A stretch of 64,000 nucleotides of DNA from Chloroflexota bacterium (GTDB lineage Bacteria; Chloroflexota; Anaerolineae; Anaerolineales; UBA11579), in NCBI GenBank assembly GCA_019456165.1, contig VRUJ01000015.1, positions 21,029-85,028 on the forward strand. Reading direction: 5' to 3'. A program made the position numbers and the translations under genes. The notes beneath the pieces are model-generated. The model was not told the DNA's origin and did not search any database. It worked only from the letters and a program-made list of their open reading frames with translations. Below, in pieces: positions 36,018-47,165 of this stretch (position 1 is its first letter; each line of letters starts with the position of its first letter).

Positions 36018-36938
36018 ATGTTAAAAATATCTTGTATCGTAATCTCCTTCAATCCAGCTGAGATCCTTGAGCGTTGTCTAGCCAATTTGGAACAACAAGT
36101 TCTTGACGATGAAGTGGAGCTTTTGGTTGTTGGAAAGTGGGGCGGACCTGATTCCGAATATCGTTCTTTACAGCAACAATTTCCCAAGTCAGTCTGGATT
36201 TCTGTCCCTCAAGAATTCAACATACCTCAGATGCGCGCATTAGGCATGGCGCGCAGTCAGGCTGAAATTATCGCCATATTGGAGGATGATTGTTTGGTTT
36301 CCAATGATTGGTGTACGGAAATTATCAAAGCCCATAAAGAAGCTTATGCAGCTATTGGAGGTGCAGTTGAACCTGGAGATTATACGAGCAGCTTGGATTG
36401 GTCAATTTACTTTTGTGAATACGCTCGTTTTATGCTCCCATTTAGTGGCGGGGAAGTTAATACCCTCCCAGGCAATAACGTCATGTATAAACGAGACGTA
36501 TTGATGACTCTGGCTGGAGAGATATTCTTAAACGGTGGTAAAATCAGTGAAGTTGGATTTTATGAAATTGAATTCAATAACAAATTAATCCGAAATGGTT
36601 TTGCGTTAAAAACAGACCCATCACTGATCGTTAAAAATATACACTCTTGGCGTTTATCAGACCTTTTCAAAATGCCTTTCCATCATGGGAGAGGCTTTGC
36701 AGGCAAACGCTTTTCGGACCAAGATAAAATGAAGCGAGTATTGTATCTTGGTATAACATTTCTCCTACCTGTTGTTCAAGTCATTAGAATTCTAAAGCTA
36801 ATAATCCAAAAAAGAAGATACCTACGCCAATTTTTATTTGCTCTGCCTGGTATAATCATGTTTTTTACCAGTTGGTCAATAGGCGAGTTTTTCGGCTACC
36901 TCCTCGGTCCTGGAAATAGCTTGCAAGAATGGAAATGA
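36018..36938 (+). CDS. Family 2 glycosyltransferase, paralogue set member 4
   Basis: 306 residues. Core: [14 protein letters not shown], and [14 protein letters not shown] with EDD at the metal site. Shared signature: [23 protein letters not shown], and [14 protein letters not shown] at the C-terminus. It lies 17 bases after member 3. The set's C-terminal hydrophobic segments probably hold all four at the membrane. Confidence 0.8.
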   Translation: MLKISCIVISFNPAEILERCLANLEQQVLDDEVELLVVGKWGGPDSEYRSLQQQFPKSVWISVPQEFNIPQMRALGMARSQAEIIAILEDDCLVSNDWCTEIIKAHKEAYAAIGGAVEPGDYTSSLDWSIYFCEYARFMLPFSGGEVNTLPGNNVMYKRDVLMTLAGEIFLNGGKISEVGFYEIEFNNKLIRNGFALKTDPSLIVKNIHSWRLSDLFKMPFHHGRGFAGKRFSDQDKMKRVLYLGITFLLPVVQVIRILKLIIQKRRYLRQFLFALPGIIMFFTSWSIGEFFGYLLGPGNSLQEWK

Positions 36939-36975
36939 TCAATTATATAATCCAGGCAATTATCATATCTACAGG

Positions 36976-38181
<1,206 letters not shown>

Positions 38182-38182
38182 A

Positions 38183-39301
38183 ATGAGATTAGGTGTAAAC
38201 GGATGGAGATTAAACGGTAATCTCACAGGGGTAGGGCGCTATCTTCTCAACATTGTAAAGCATTGGACGCCAGAGATTAATGCGGAGAGATTTAAGGAAA
38301 TAAATTTTTATTCTCCCAGCGCAATTGATCCTTTATCTTTACATTTGCCACGAAATATCAATTTCCGGGTTCTCAAGCCGAATTTGCGGATGTTAATCTG
38401 GGATAACCTAAGGTTGTCTCTAGCTGCAGAGGAGGATGTGGTTTTCCATCCATCTTACTCTATCCCGTTATTCCGGCGTGGAAAAACAGTTGTGGCCATA
38501 CACGACGCAATCCATGAACTGTATCCTCATTTATTCACAAATAGCGTAAAATATTTTTATAAATATCTTTATCGTTGGACCGCGCGTAATGCAACCGTGG
38601 TGATTACGGCAACTGAGGCAGGGAAACAAAATATTGCTCGGACGATGAATGCGCCACTCTCAAAAATTCGGGTGGTTTACCTGGCTCCAGATGAAATCTT
38701 TCGCGAAAAACCCGAACCACAGAAAATACAAATTGTGCGTCAAAAAATAATTGGTTCAAACGATCCTTTTTTCCTTTTTGTTGGGAAATTATCTGGGCGG
38801 AGAAACATACCCCTACTCCTTAATGGGTTTGCTGAATTTAAAAGACGACATTCGCTGCCTCATAAATTGGTAATGATCGGGTTAAACATCCACAGCCTGA
38901 ATATTTTCAAGCTCCTAGATGATCTGAATATTTCTAAAGAAATCATATATCCTGGTTTTGTGTCTGATGATGATTTGAATGCCTTATATCATACAGCCAG
39001 CGGGTTAATTTCTCCTTCTCCATATGAAACGATGAATTTACCGGTAATGGAGGCCCAGGCCGCAGGGACAGCTGTGATTTGCTCAGATACGGCAGGTATG
39101 CGAGAAATCACTGGAGGTAATGCATTGTTCCTGCCTAAGATGAATAAGGAACAAATAGCCGAGTCGTTTTCTCAAGTGGCTCAGGATGCAAATTATCGTA
39201 ATGAACTCGGTGCGAATGGAGCTGAATACTCAAAACGTTTTACGTGGAAAAAAACATCTGCACAGACTTTGGATATCCTCGCTGAGTCGGTTAATCACTA
39301 A
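38183..39301 (+). CDS. Family 4 glycosyltransferase
   Basis: 372 residues from the ATG at 38183, one base after the radical SAM stop codon; an upstream in-frame start would lie inside that gene. N-terminus MRLGVNGWRLNGNLTGVGRY, then FVGKLSGRRNIPLLLNGF and SPYETMNLPVMEAQAAGTAV with the E-x7-E-like pair. It resembles the GT4 at 32769 in the Y/V-GRY motif and overall length, so the two may be distant duplicates. Confidence 0.85.
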   Translation: MRLGVNGWRLNGNLTGVGRYLLNIVKHWTPEINAERFKEINFYSPSAIDPLSLHLPRNINFRVLKPNLRMLIWDNLRLSLAAEEDVVFHPSYSIPLFRRGKTVVAIHDAIHELYPHLFTNSVKYFYKYLYRWTARNATVVITATEAGKQNIARTMNAPLSKIRVVYLAPDEIFREKPEPQKIQIVRQKIIGSNDPFFLFVGKLSGRRNIPLLLNGFAEFKRRHSLPHKLVMIGLNIHSLNIFKLLDDLNISKEIIYPGFVSDDDLNALYHTASGLISPSPYETMNLPVMEAQAAGTAVICSDTAGMREITGGNALFLPKMNKEQIAESFSQVAQDANYRNELGANGAEYSKRFTWKKTSAQTLDILAESVNH

Positions 39302-39315
39302 GAGGCTCTTTTACT

Positions 39316-40296
39316 ATGACAATATCTCGTACAAAGCAGAATGCGGAAGAAGAAATTATTTGTCCAATATGTTCATCTAAAGGAAAAGTTGTTTACAATT
39401 GGTATGAATTTCATGTAGTTTATTGTGATGTTTGTGGTACGCAATCAGTAACCAATCTTCCAACTTCAGATGAATTAAACGATTATTATCAACAGACTAG
39501 TAGGGATAATAATCCTGACCGCTGGGAATTGCATAAGAATCTAGTCAAATCAGCCTTCAAACACCTCCTTAGAAATTATCAGAATTTCACGAATCAGACA
39601 AAACCCAGCTCATTTTTAGACATTGGTGGTGGGTTAGGTTATTATGCCCAAGCTGCGAGTGCTCAAGGTATCGAAACCTGTCTTATGGATTGGGGGGATT
39701 TCGGTTTGGAATTTGCCCGTGAAAAATTAGGAATCTCATGGATAATCAAAGGTAATATTCAAAAATGTGCCGAATTTTTCGAAGCGGATACATTCGATTT
39801 TGTCTTAGCTCGTCATGTTATTGAACATTTACTTGACCCCCAAGAATTTTTAGTAAACATCGCTGAGATAATGAAACCCGATGGAATTTTGGTCCTTGAG
39901 ACTCCCAATGTAGCTTCAAAGGAACAATTTTCTCATCCAAGAATAATTGAAATTAACTATCGAATCCTACAAAAATATAATCCCGAATTATCGAATTCAT
40001 ATCTGGCAAAATTCGCAATGATGAAAAGTCTATCGGGGGTAATTCCCCCAAAACACCTTTGGGGTTTTACAGATAACGGATTGGTTAAAATCTTAGAGGG
40101 AGCTGGTTTTGAAATCTTGAAGATTCGCAAAACTCAAGCTGGACATCAGGTTTACGATCCGCTCTATTATGACTATTACCGCCTCGCAACTCGGAAAAGG
40201 CTTGGAATTCCGTATTATTTTTGGGAACGTGTTACCTCGATTTTCTTTAGAAAAAACGGGACTAGCCTGGCAATCTTTGCTCGGCGTAAAAAATAA
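39316..40296 (+). CDS. Class I SAM-dependent methyltransferase with N-terminal zinc ribbon
   Basis: 326 residues. N-terminal four-cysteine knuckle with CPICSSKG and YCDVCGTQ, then FLDIGGGLGYYAQAA as SAM-binding motif I and RHVIEHLLDPQEFL. The family (Methyltransf_23 type with zinc ribbon) methylates or forms C-methyl sugars in nucleotide-sugar or glycan synthesis. The C-terminal KHLWGFTDNGLVKILEGAGF is typical. Confidence 0.84.
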   Translation: MTISRTKQNAEEEIICPICSSKGKVVYNWYEFHVVYCDVCGTQSVTNLPTSDELNDYYQQTSRDNNPDRWELHKNLVKSAFKHLLRNYQNFTNQTKPSSFLDIGGGLGYYAQAASAQGIETCLMDWGDFGLEFAREKLGISWIIKGNIQKCAEFFEADTFDFVLARHVIEHLLDPQEFLVNIAEIMKPDGILVLETPNVASKEQFSHPRIIEINYRILQKYNPELSNSYLAKFAMMKSLSGVIPPKHLWGFTDNGLVKILEGAGFEILKIRKTQAGHQVYDPLYYDYYRLATRKRLGIPYYFWERVTSIFFRKNGTSLAIFARRKK

Positions 40297-40329
40297 TAAC
40301 TATAATTCAGTTTTGGAAAGTAATTATCC

Positions 40330-41307
40330 ATGATTAAAGCAGGAATTATTGGGGCCGGATTAATGGGCAGGTGGCACGCAGCCGCAATTAGACGGGCTGG
40401 CGGTGTGGTTGTCGCGGTTCTGGATCGAAATATTGAAGCAGCAAAGGAACTGGCGAAAAAACACCGGATTGCCGAGTGCTACTCAAACGAAACCGAATTG
40501 TTCGCTCGCACTGATTTGGATGTGGTGCATGTGTGTTCCCCCATTTCCACACATTATGGGTTCACCTTATCAGCTATCCAAGCAGGGTTACATACCCTCA
40601 TAGAAAAGCCTGTCACACCTGTAGCCGCAGATGCAAAAGAACTCATCGACTTAGCAGCAAAACAAGAATTACTTATTTGCCCAGTATACCAAAATCTATT
40701 CCAAGACGGCACTTTGAAAGCAAAAAGATTATTATCACGCATTGGCAGATTGGTTGCATTGAGGGGGATGATCCATTCTGCTGGAGGAATTGACTCATCT
40801 CCGACAAGTTTAGGAGACATCGCCGCAGAAATTCTTCCACATCCACTTTCCCTTATGCAATCCTTCCTGCCGCATGGTTTGGAAAACAGTGCCTGGGTAT
40901 CATCTACTCCAACCGATGGCGAATTTCAAGCAGTCGGTGAAGCCAACGGTATAACCCTTGCCATTTCCATCAGCATGAGTGCAAGACCTACCTTAAACAC
41001 ATTTCAGATCGTGGGTACCGCAGGAACTCTGCACTTAGACTTATTCCACGGTTACGCATATAGAGAACCCGGAATAGTTTCAAAAACTAGAAAAATCCTG
41101 CGGCCATTCGATTTAGGAACTCGCATGTTTTTGACTGCGGTCTTAAACCTTAGCCGTCGAGCAATAAATAGAAAACCTGCCTACCCAGGTCTTTTCCGAT
41201 TGGTAGATTTGTTTTATAATGCCGTGCGCGATGGAAGTTCGTCTCCTATTTCTCCAGAAGATGTGCTCGCAGTTGAAAATACTAGGTTACAAATTCTCCA
41301 AAAGTGA
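40330..41307 (+). CDS. Gfo/Idh/MocA family oxidoreductase (2)
   Basis: 325 residues. N-terminal Rossmann motif GIIGAGLMGRWHAAAIRRAG, VVHVCSPISTHYGFT, and EKP in TLIEKPVTPVAAD. The C-terminal half is shorter and lacks the clear family pattern seen in the other copy. It is likely to act on a nucleotide sugar for this cluster; the substrate is not shown. Confidence 0.83.
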   Translation: MIKAGIIGAGLMGRWHAAAIRRAGGVVVAVLDRNIEAAKELAKKHRIAECYSNETELFARTDLDVVHVCSPISTHYGFTLSAIQAGLHTLIEKPVTPVAADAKELIDLAAKQELLICPVYQNLFQDGTLKAKRLLSRIGRLVALRGMIHSAGGIDSSPTSLGDIAAEILPHPLSLMQSFLPHGLENSAWVSSTPTDGEFQAVGEANGITLAISISMSARPTLNTFQIVGTAGTLHLDLFHGYAYREPGIVSKTRKILRPFDLGTRMFLTAVLNLSRRAINRKPAYPGLFRLVDLFYNAVRDGSSSPISPEDVLAVENTRLQILQK

Positions 41308-41371
41308 AAATACACCCAAAACCACTCAGATATTGTTGAACTAATACAATAAGTTATTAGTAGAAGGTGGC

Positions 41372-42808
41372 ATGAGCATAAGAAGCACACGCATTGTCCG
41401 AAATTTTTCCTGGTTATCGATCGCTCAGTTGGCGAGTCGCTTTTTGGCTTTCATTACTACAATTTATCTAACACGCACTCTAGGTGTAGAGGGATTTGGG
41501 GTCATTGTTTTTGCAACAGCCGCGCTACCTTATGCTAGTTTGATCATTGACTTCGGATTCCAATCCTTAGGACCCATTAAGGTTGCCCGTGATCCCTTGG
41601 CTGCCCCCAATTTCGTAAAAATGATAATTGGCATTCGATTGGGTTTATCTGTGATTGCCATCATTATTCTTCTTTTGTTCATTCAGGTTGCAGCTATTTC
41701 TAATCTAACAAAAATCGTCACCTTATTATATGGTATCTCCTTGTTGGCTCATACCTTCGATATAAATTGGGTCTTTCTAGGTTCTGAGGCCATGCGTCCA
41801 GCAGCAATTGCGGAAGTATTCAGCCAAGTTGTTATGCTTGTTGGTGTTCTTTTCTATGTGAATAATCCGGACGATGTAATTAACGTACCAATCATCTTTT
41901 TTGTATCTCGCTTTACATCAGTGGTATTTTTGTTGGTGAGATTTAAACAGTCTTATGGTGGGATTTGGCCTAAAGTACCACTAGAAGATTTTAGGAGAAT
42001 ATTTTTAGAAGTGATTCCTTTTGCAGCTTCAGGTGTAGTTGGGACTATATTACAAAGCACTGATATAGTACTTATAGGTTTTTGGCTTGGACTCGAAGGG
42101 ACAGGATTGTACGGTGCAGCCAGGCGTATAACATGGCTTCCAATCTTATTGGCAACAGCTTACTTCCAGGCATTAAGACCAATTTTAGCCCGGGCCTTCA
42201 TAGATGGAATTAAAACAGTGGAAAATCTGCTGGAGCGATCCATGCGGTTAATTTCGGCTTCTTCTGTTGGGATGGTTATTGGAGGAATTATTGTCGCCGA
42301 GTCGTTAACTAATTTTCTTTTCGGAAGTGAATTCGCAGCAGCAGTATTTCCATTACGTGTTCTATTGATTTCAATCGGTTTATTTCTTATTGCTAGGCAT
42401 TATCGTTTGTTGTTAATTACATTTAATCTTCAAAAGATCGATTTAAAAATTATGGTAATTGTTACTACTGCAAATTTGACGCTCAATGTATTATTAATAA
42501 ATCGATATGGTTTATTAGGATCGGCTATCGCGGCTTCGGTATCAGAAACTATATATTTGGCTTTTGGGTACTACTATACTCGTAAATTTGTGGGCTATGT
42601 GCCATTTCTCCGATATTTAGGTAAGCCTCTGATTGCGGCAAGTGTGATGGCCCTAGGATTGTATTTGTCTCAGCCTTTACACGTTGTCGTCAGGATAGCT
42701 TTAGGTGGGGGGATATATTTAACTATTCTTTTCTTGTTAAAAACTATCAACCGGAAAGATATCCGACAAATCAAAGAAGCGCTTTTTCCGGAAAAAATGA
42801 CACAATAA
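41372..42808 (+). CDS. Wzx-type polysaccharide flippase
   Basis: 478 residues with about 12-14 hydrophobic segments. The N-terminus RNFSWLSIAQLASRFLAF and the following TIYLTRTLGVEGFG are characteristic of the polysaccharide biosynthesis / MOP flippase family, which moves lipid-linked repeat units across the membrane. The ATG has AAGGTGG five bases upstream. With the ligase-type gene further right it gives a Wzx/Wzy-like route alongside the ABC exporter genes. Confidence 0.88.
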   Translation: MSIRSTRIVRNFSWLSIAQLASRFLAFITTIYLTRTLGVEGFGVIVFATAALPYASLIIDFGFQSLGPIKVARDPLAAPNFVKMIIGIRLGLSVIAIIILLLFIQVAAISNLTKIVTLLYGISLLAHTFDINWVFLGSEAMRPAAIAEVFSQVVMLVGVLFYVNNPDDVINVPIIFFVSRFTSVVFLLVRFKQSYGGIWPKVPLEDFRRIFLEVIPFAASGVVGTILQSTDIVLIGFWLGLEGTGLYGAARRITWLPILLATAYFQALRPILARAFIDGIKTVENLLERSMRLISASSVGMVIGGIIVAESLTNFLFGSEFAAAVFPLRVLLISIGLFLIARHYRLLLITFNLQKIDLKIMVIVTTANLTLNVLLINRYGLLGSAIAASVSETIYLAFGYYYTRKFVGYVPFLRYLGKPLIAASVMALGLYLSQPLHVVVRIALGGGIYLTILFLLKTINRKDIRQIKEALFPEKMTQ

Positions 42809-42930
42809 TATGAATTAATAAATATCTGTGAAATTTTAGAGATAAATCATTATCCCTGGTCAATAAAGCTGCCGACCGTTCATAAGTTGCGAGATGAATT
42901 TATTTGAATTAAAATTGACAAGATGGTGCA

Positions 42931-43659
42931 ATGAAAAACAATATTGAGTATCCAAATAAAACACAAATCAACAATGATCGCATCGTTGTTGTGATCCCCA
43001 CTAAAAATGAAGAGAATACCATTCATGAAATTGTCACTGGTGCATTAGAATATACACAAGAGGTTGTAGTTATGGATGGGAACTCAATTGATAACACTGC
43101 AACCATCGCTAGAAAAGCAGGAGCGAAAGTACACCTGGATAATGGTTTGGGAAAAGGTTCTGCCTTGAGGAGTAGTCTGGAATTAATCGAGGCAGATATC
43201 ATTGTTTTCATTGATTCTGATGGTTCACATGACCCAGCTGATATACCAAAATTAGTCCAACCAATTTTAGATGACGAAACTGATCTGTGCGTTGGCAGTC
43301 GATTTACCGGTGGGAGTGATGAATTATCTGTAAATGTACGCCAGCTGATCCGTACGATAGGGAACATTTTAATGAATATCGTAATCAATAGAAGATGGCA
43401 TACCGATTTGACTGATACATTAGACGGTTTCCGAGCTATCCGTTTTCAGGCGATTAATTCAATCGGACTTACCGAAAATTCGCATACAATAGAGCAAGAG
43501 ATTGTGATGAAGATGCTCCGGCATAAATATAGAGTAATGAATGTTCCAACACATGAATATGCTCGCAAGTATGGTGAAAGCCATATAAATATTTGGCGGG
43601 AATGGCCTAGATTTGTGTGGTGTTTATTGAAAAACCTATACCCAAAATATTTGGTATAG
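42931..43659 (+). CDS. GT2 polyprenyl-phosphate sugar synthase-like
   Basis: 242 residues. Core: RIVVVIPTKNEENTIHEIV, VVMDGNSIDNTATIA, and the metal site FIDSDGSHDPADIP. The lack of C-terminal helices and the pattern TLDGFRAIRFQAINSIGL fit DPM1-like enzymes that transfer a sugar from a nucleotide to polyprenyl phosphate. It sits 30 bases before a GT-C gene that would use such a lipid-linked sugar. Confidence 0.84.
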   Translation: MKNNIEYPNKTQINNDRIVVVIPTKNEENTIHEIVTGALEYTQEVVVMDGNSIDNTATIARKAGAKVHLDNGLGKGSALRSSLELIEADIIVFIDSDGSHDPADIPKLVQPILDDETDLCVGSRFTGGSDELSVNVRQLIRTIGNILMNIVINRRWHTDLTDTLDGFRAIRFQAINSIGLTENSHTIEQEIVMKMLRHKYRVMNVPTHEYARKYGESHINIWREWPRFVWCLLKNLYPKYLV

Positions 43660-43689
43660 AATGATCATAATAAAAATGGAAGAATTGCT

Positions 43690-45423
43690 TTGAGATGGAA
43701 AAGAGTTTTATATATCATCGGTATTACGCTAATATTACTGGGAATAATATTACCTAGAACCTGGTTCGAGCCCTTAACCCCTCAAGATCCTCTTCCGCAT
43801 CCACCAATAGATGGGTTCTTATTATTTCAGATTTCCTTGATTATTGAAGGGATTCTCTTTTTTTGGCTTGCAAAAAGAAAGACAAACACCGAGTCTGTTG
43901 AAGATAATGGGCGGCAGCCAGTATCAACCCCCATATTAGTTATTGACCCAATTACGGAACGGAAAGCTCTGCTTGTGCTCGCAAGTATTACTCTTCTAAC
44001 AATAGGATTGCGTCTCTATCGTCTTGGCTCCAGTCTATGGTTAGATGAGATCACGCCTCTTCTTCTCTATAATGATGCCTCCATAATCCAAATCATAACG
44101 AGTTTTATCAGTTCCAATAATCACTTGCTAAACACCTTATTAGTAAAACTATCAATTGGCACGTTCGGTGAAATGGAATCAACTGTTCGATTGCCGGCTT
44201 TCGTCTTCGGTGTTGCGACCATTCCTTTGATGTATAGCTTTGCCCGGCTGACGTTTTCACAAGGCCCAAGTTTGGGAATTACGCTGCTGTTGGCATCTTC
44301 TTACCACCATATTTATTTCTCTCAGAATGCCCGCGGCTATTCAGCATATCTTTTCTTTTCCTTGCTGTCATCGTTTTATTTTATCAAAGGGTTACAAGAT
44401 GATGATCTAAAGAATTGGGTTTATTATGGATTATCAATGTTCTTGAACTTCGCCTCAATTTTGATCAGCATTTTCGTTTTTACTGGTCATATACTAGTGG
44501 GAGCCGTTATGTTAATTAGAATAAAACTTAGAGGGAGTTCACCCATCCCTTTATTTAAACGATTGACAGCCGTATTCGCGGCGACTGGATTTCTTGGCTT
44601 TCAATTGTATGCTAATGCTATTCCGCAAATGTATGTTTATATGAAAACTGTTTATGTCAGCCCAGCAGCGGGTTTTAAATTATTCTCCCTCGAGTTTCTT
44701 TTGGAGCTTTGGAGGGGGATTTCTGTTGGTCTAGGAACAGTCTTACTTCTAGGTATTATTCCTGGAGCAGCCTTGGTTGGAATTGGTTTATTCCGTCAGC
44801 TAAGAAATAATTGGATGGTAATGGCTGTGTTGATGATTCCGGGAATACTTCAAGCAATTTTCGCAATAATAACAGGATCTATTACATCGCCCCGATTCTA
44901 TATTTTGTTTTTACCGCTCGCAATCTTGATTATGGTTCAGGGTATTGAATGGCTGAGTGAAAAAATATCCAAGTGGCTGAAAAAAGGGGATGATTATGTT
45001 TCTCGAATTAGCAATTCTTTGGTGTTATTAATCAGTATCGCATTTATTTTCCAACTTGGAAATTACTATTCGATCCCCAAACAGGCTTTTCGCGAGTCAC
45101 TTGAATACATCGAATCAGTCAGAGAGGCAGATGAGATTGTGATTGTCGTTCACATCGCTGAAGCTGGTATCCGTTATTATGGCGAGCAATATAATCTCGC
45201 AGAGGGAGAAGATTACTTCTATACTAGGACAATTGAAAAATTTGATCAGATTTTAACAGCCAATCCAGGAAAAGAGAGTATTATTGTAACAACCTTTCAT
45301 CGTGCCCTGCGGATTGAACTCCCAGAGCTTTTTTCGCAGATCGAGGACGATTGGGTGATTGAGAAAACCTTTCAGGGAACCATAGGTGATGGCGCTATTT
45401 CAGTATGGCGCTGGCGCGAATAG
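43690..45423 (+). CDS. GT39-like membrane glycosyltransferase (GT-C fold)
   Basis: 577 residues with about 11 hydrophobic segments. The catalytic-type motif RLYRLGSSLWLDEITP (Asp in the first loop) and HLLNTLLVKLSIGTFG fit GT39/ArnT-like enzymes that take a sugar from polyprenyl phosphate on the outer face. An extra N-terminal pair of helices comes before the usual fold. The start is TTG with GGAAG upstream; there is no close in-frame ATG. The neighbour GT2 probably supplies its donor. Confidence 0.82.
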   Translation: MRWKRVLYIIGITLILLGIILPRTWFEPLTPQDPLPHPPIDGFLLFQISLIIEGILFFWLAKRKTNTESVEDNGRQPVSTPILVIDPITERKALLVLASITLLTIGLRLYRLGSSLWLDEITPLLLYNDASIIQIITSFISSNNHLLNTLLVKLSIGTFGEMESTVRLPAFVFGVATIPLMYSFARLTFSQGPSLGITLLLASSYHHIYFSQNARGYSAYLFFSLLSSFYFIKGLQDDDLKNWVYYGLSMFLNFASILISIFVFTGHILVGAVMLIRIKLRGSSPIPLFKRLTAVFAATGFLGFQLYANAIPQMYVYMKTVYVSPAAGFKLFSLEFLLELWRGISVGLGTVLLLGIIPGAALVGIGLFRQLRNNWMVMAVLMIPGILQAIFAIITGSITSPRFYILFLPLAILIMVQGIEWLSEKISKWLKKGDDYVSRISNSLVLLISIAFIFQLGNYYSIPKQAFRESLEYIESVREADEIVIVVHIAEAGIRYYGEQYNLAEGEDYFYTRTIEKFDQILTANPGKESIIVTTFHRALRIELPELFSQIEDDWVIEKTFQGTIGDGAISVWRWRE

Positions 45424-45439
45424 CGCTTTGGAAAATCAT

Positions 45440-46240
45440 ATGCCAGACCCAACAGTATTCGAATCCGAATATTATCAAAAACTTCATGATTTTGAGAAAA
45501 ACTTTTGGTGGGCTAAAGGTACTCGAAAAAACATGTACCATCTGCTTAAAGAGGTATTAGCGGAAAGTAAGCATCCTTTGAAGATCCTAGATGCCGGCTG
45601 CGGGACCGGCTTTTTATTAAAATATCTAAAAAAGAATTTCTCACCCAAAATGGATGTTGTTGGTTTCGATATTTCTCCTCATGCACTTAAATATTGTCAG
45701 CAATTGGGAGAAAAAATGATAATTGTTGCTAGTGCAGTTAACCCACCTCTAGCTTACGATTTGTTCGATTTAATAGTTTGTATAGATACTCTTCAACACC
45801 TATCACCGCTTGGTGGGGATCAGAAAGCGTTGAAAGCCTTTTTTCGGATGTTGAGGCCTGGTGGTATATTGTACATTCGCACCAATTCTGCTTTAGGACA
45901 TGTGCCTTTGAGGGGGGTGGACCCCAATAATTACCGCCGCTACCGCCGCCCAGAATTGATTTCACAAATTCAAGACTCAGGATTGAAAGTCGAGCGAGCG
46001 ACTTATGAAAATTTTGTCATGTCGTTTTGGGGAATGTTGAAGGAATATTTAAATTTTGACCGCAAATTATCTGATTCAATGGGACCCGGATTGTCAATGC
46101 GTTTTCCCCGATCTAAGTGGGTGAATTCAATGCTTTATAAACTGTTGCAGATTGAAGCATGGATAATTAGCCGCTTGGGGATTGATTTTCCATTTGGGCA
46201 CTCCCAGATTATTGTCGCTCGAAAACCCGAGTCTGAATAA
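45440..46240 (+). CDS. Class I SAM-dependent methyltransferase
   Basis: 266 residues from the ATG at 45440; an in-frame ATG at 45386 would overlap the previous gene. Motif I ILDAGCGTGFLLKYL, VVGFDISPHAL and LIVCIDTLQHLSP are clear. Likely methylates a glycan or lipid-linked intermediate. It is the last gene of this cluster, followed by 0.9 kb with almost nothing. Confidence 0.82.
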   Translation: MPDPTVFESEYYQKLHDFEKNFWWAKGTRKNMYHLLKEVLAESKHPLKILDAGCGTGFLLKYLKKNFSPKMDVVGFDISPHALKYCQQLGEKMIIVASAVNPPLAYDLFDLIVCIDTLQHLSPLGGDQKALKAFFRMLRPGGILYIRTNSALGHVPLRGVDPNNYRRYRRPELISQIQDSGLKVERATYENFVMSFWGMLKEYLNFDRKLSDSMGPGLSMRFPRSKWVNSMLYKLLQIEAWIISRLGIDFPFGHSQIIVARKPESE

Positions 46241-46923
46241 TCCCCGATCACATTTTAGTTCATTAGATTGATTTCCCTAACCGATCCCTTATCCCCTAAG
46301 ACCACTAAATTCCCCCGTGAGCAAAATAATGCCGCCGTATATTAAAAGATGGGATACTTATGGCATCTTAATGTACTTACCAATTTAATTCTTATACGCT
46401 TGCTTTCAGCAAACCATCTAGTAGCACTACCTCATTTGTAAAGATTTCTCGGCTCATTTCCTACTCTCGTTTAATCCGTCGTTGTTTTCTGGTTTTAGCT
46501 GTCCATCTAGTAATTTCAGCGGGTTGATTTTTGCCTGCTCCATCATACGTTCATCAAAGTAAAATTGCTCCTTTGAGAAACCTAAATGGTTCTAATCTTG
46601 CAACTATTAGTCCGGATTCATGTTTGTAATAACAAAACCCAGAATGGTGGAATTTATTCCCAGCATTGCTTGATTTATCGGTGATTGTGAGGTATAAATG
46701 CCCAACATATAATTCATTACCCCAAAAGTAATCTGTTTCTCTGCAGAGGGGAAAGAACCCGGGAGAATTTATCGACTATCTGGGTAAACTTTTGTGTGGT
46801 CTCCGAGGCGGGAAACGTCGTGGTTCGCCTCTACTTAGAAGAGATTTTCTGCAGGAAATAAATTGAAATGTAATCGGAATATTATATTTATAAAGAGAAT
46901 ATATACTTGATCTGAAGAGAGAG
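46241..46923. other. Gene-poor boundary region with tiny minus-strand ORFs
   Basis: About 680 bases with no convincing gene. On the minus strand two tiny frames are coupled by an ATGA overlap: 46454-46546 (MMEQAKINPLKLLDGQLKPE... 30 residues, frame open back to 46591) and 46392-46457 (MSREIFTNEVVLLDGLLKAS, 21 residues). Both contain LLDG. No ribosome-binding site is clear. This may be the decayed 3' end of a gene or noncoding. Confidence 0.45.
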
Positions 46924-47061
46924 ATGAAGAATAATAATTCTGATATAGGGTTAAGAGAAATGAGCGAGGGGCTGAATTCACTTTGTGTACTCGATCAACA
47001 ACAAATATGTATTCTCGAAAATACGTTACCCTTATTAGGAAATTTGGGGAACTTAAATTAA
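46924..47061 (+). CDS. Small ORF upstream of the NusG-like gene
   Basis: 45 residues beginning MKNNNSDIGLREMSEGLNSL, with the purine-rich GAAGAGAGAG directly before the ATG. It resembles no family I know. It could be a leader peptide of the antiterminator gene or chance. Weak support. Confidence 0.22.
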   Translation: MKNNNSDIGLREMSEGLNSLCVLDQQQICILENTLPLLGNLGNLN

Positions 47062-47063
47062 CG

Positions 47064-47165
47064 ATGGAGAAAGGGACATTAAAGCATATCTTGACACAGA
47101 AAAGCCTAGATGCATTAAAATATTATCCCAACAATTTTATGTGGCTAGGTAAAGAAAAAATGTGA
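47064..47165 (+). CDS. Small ORF overlapping the NusG-like gene start
   Basis: 33 residues beginning MEKGTLKHILTQKSLDAL and ending ATG-TGA, which overlaps the GTG start of the NusG-like gene by four bases. That overlap would allow translational coupling. Not recognised as a family; may be chance. Confidence 0.28.
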   Translation: MEKGTLKHILTQKSLDALKYYPNNFMWLGKEKM

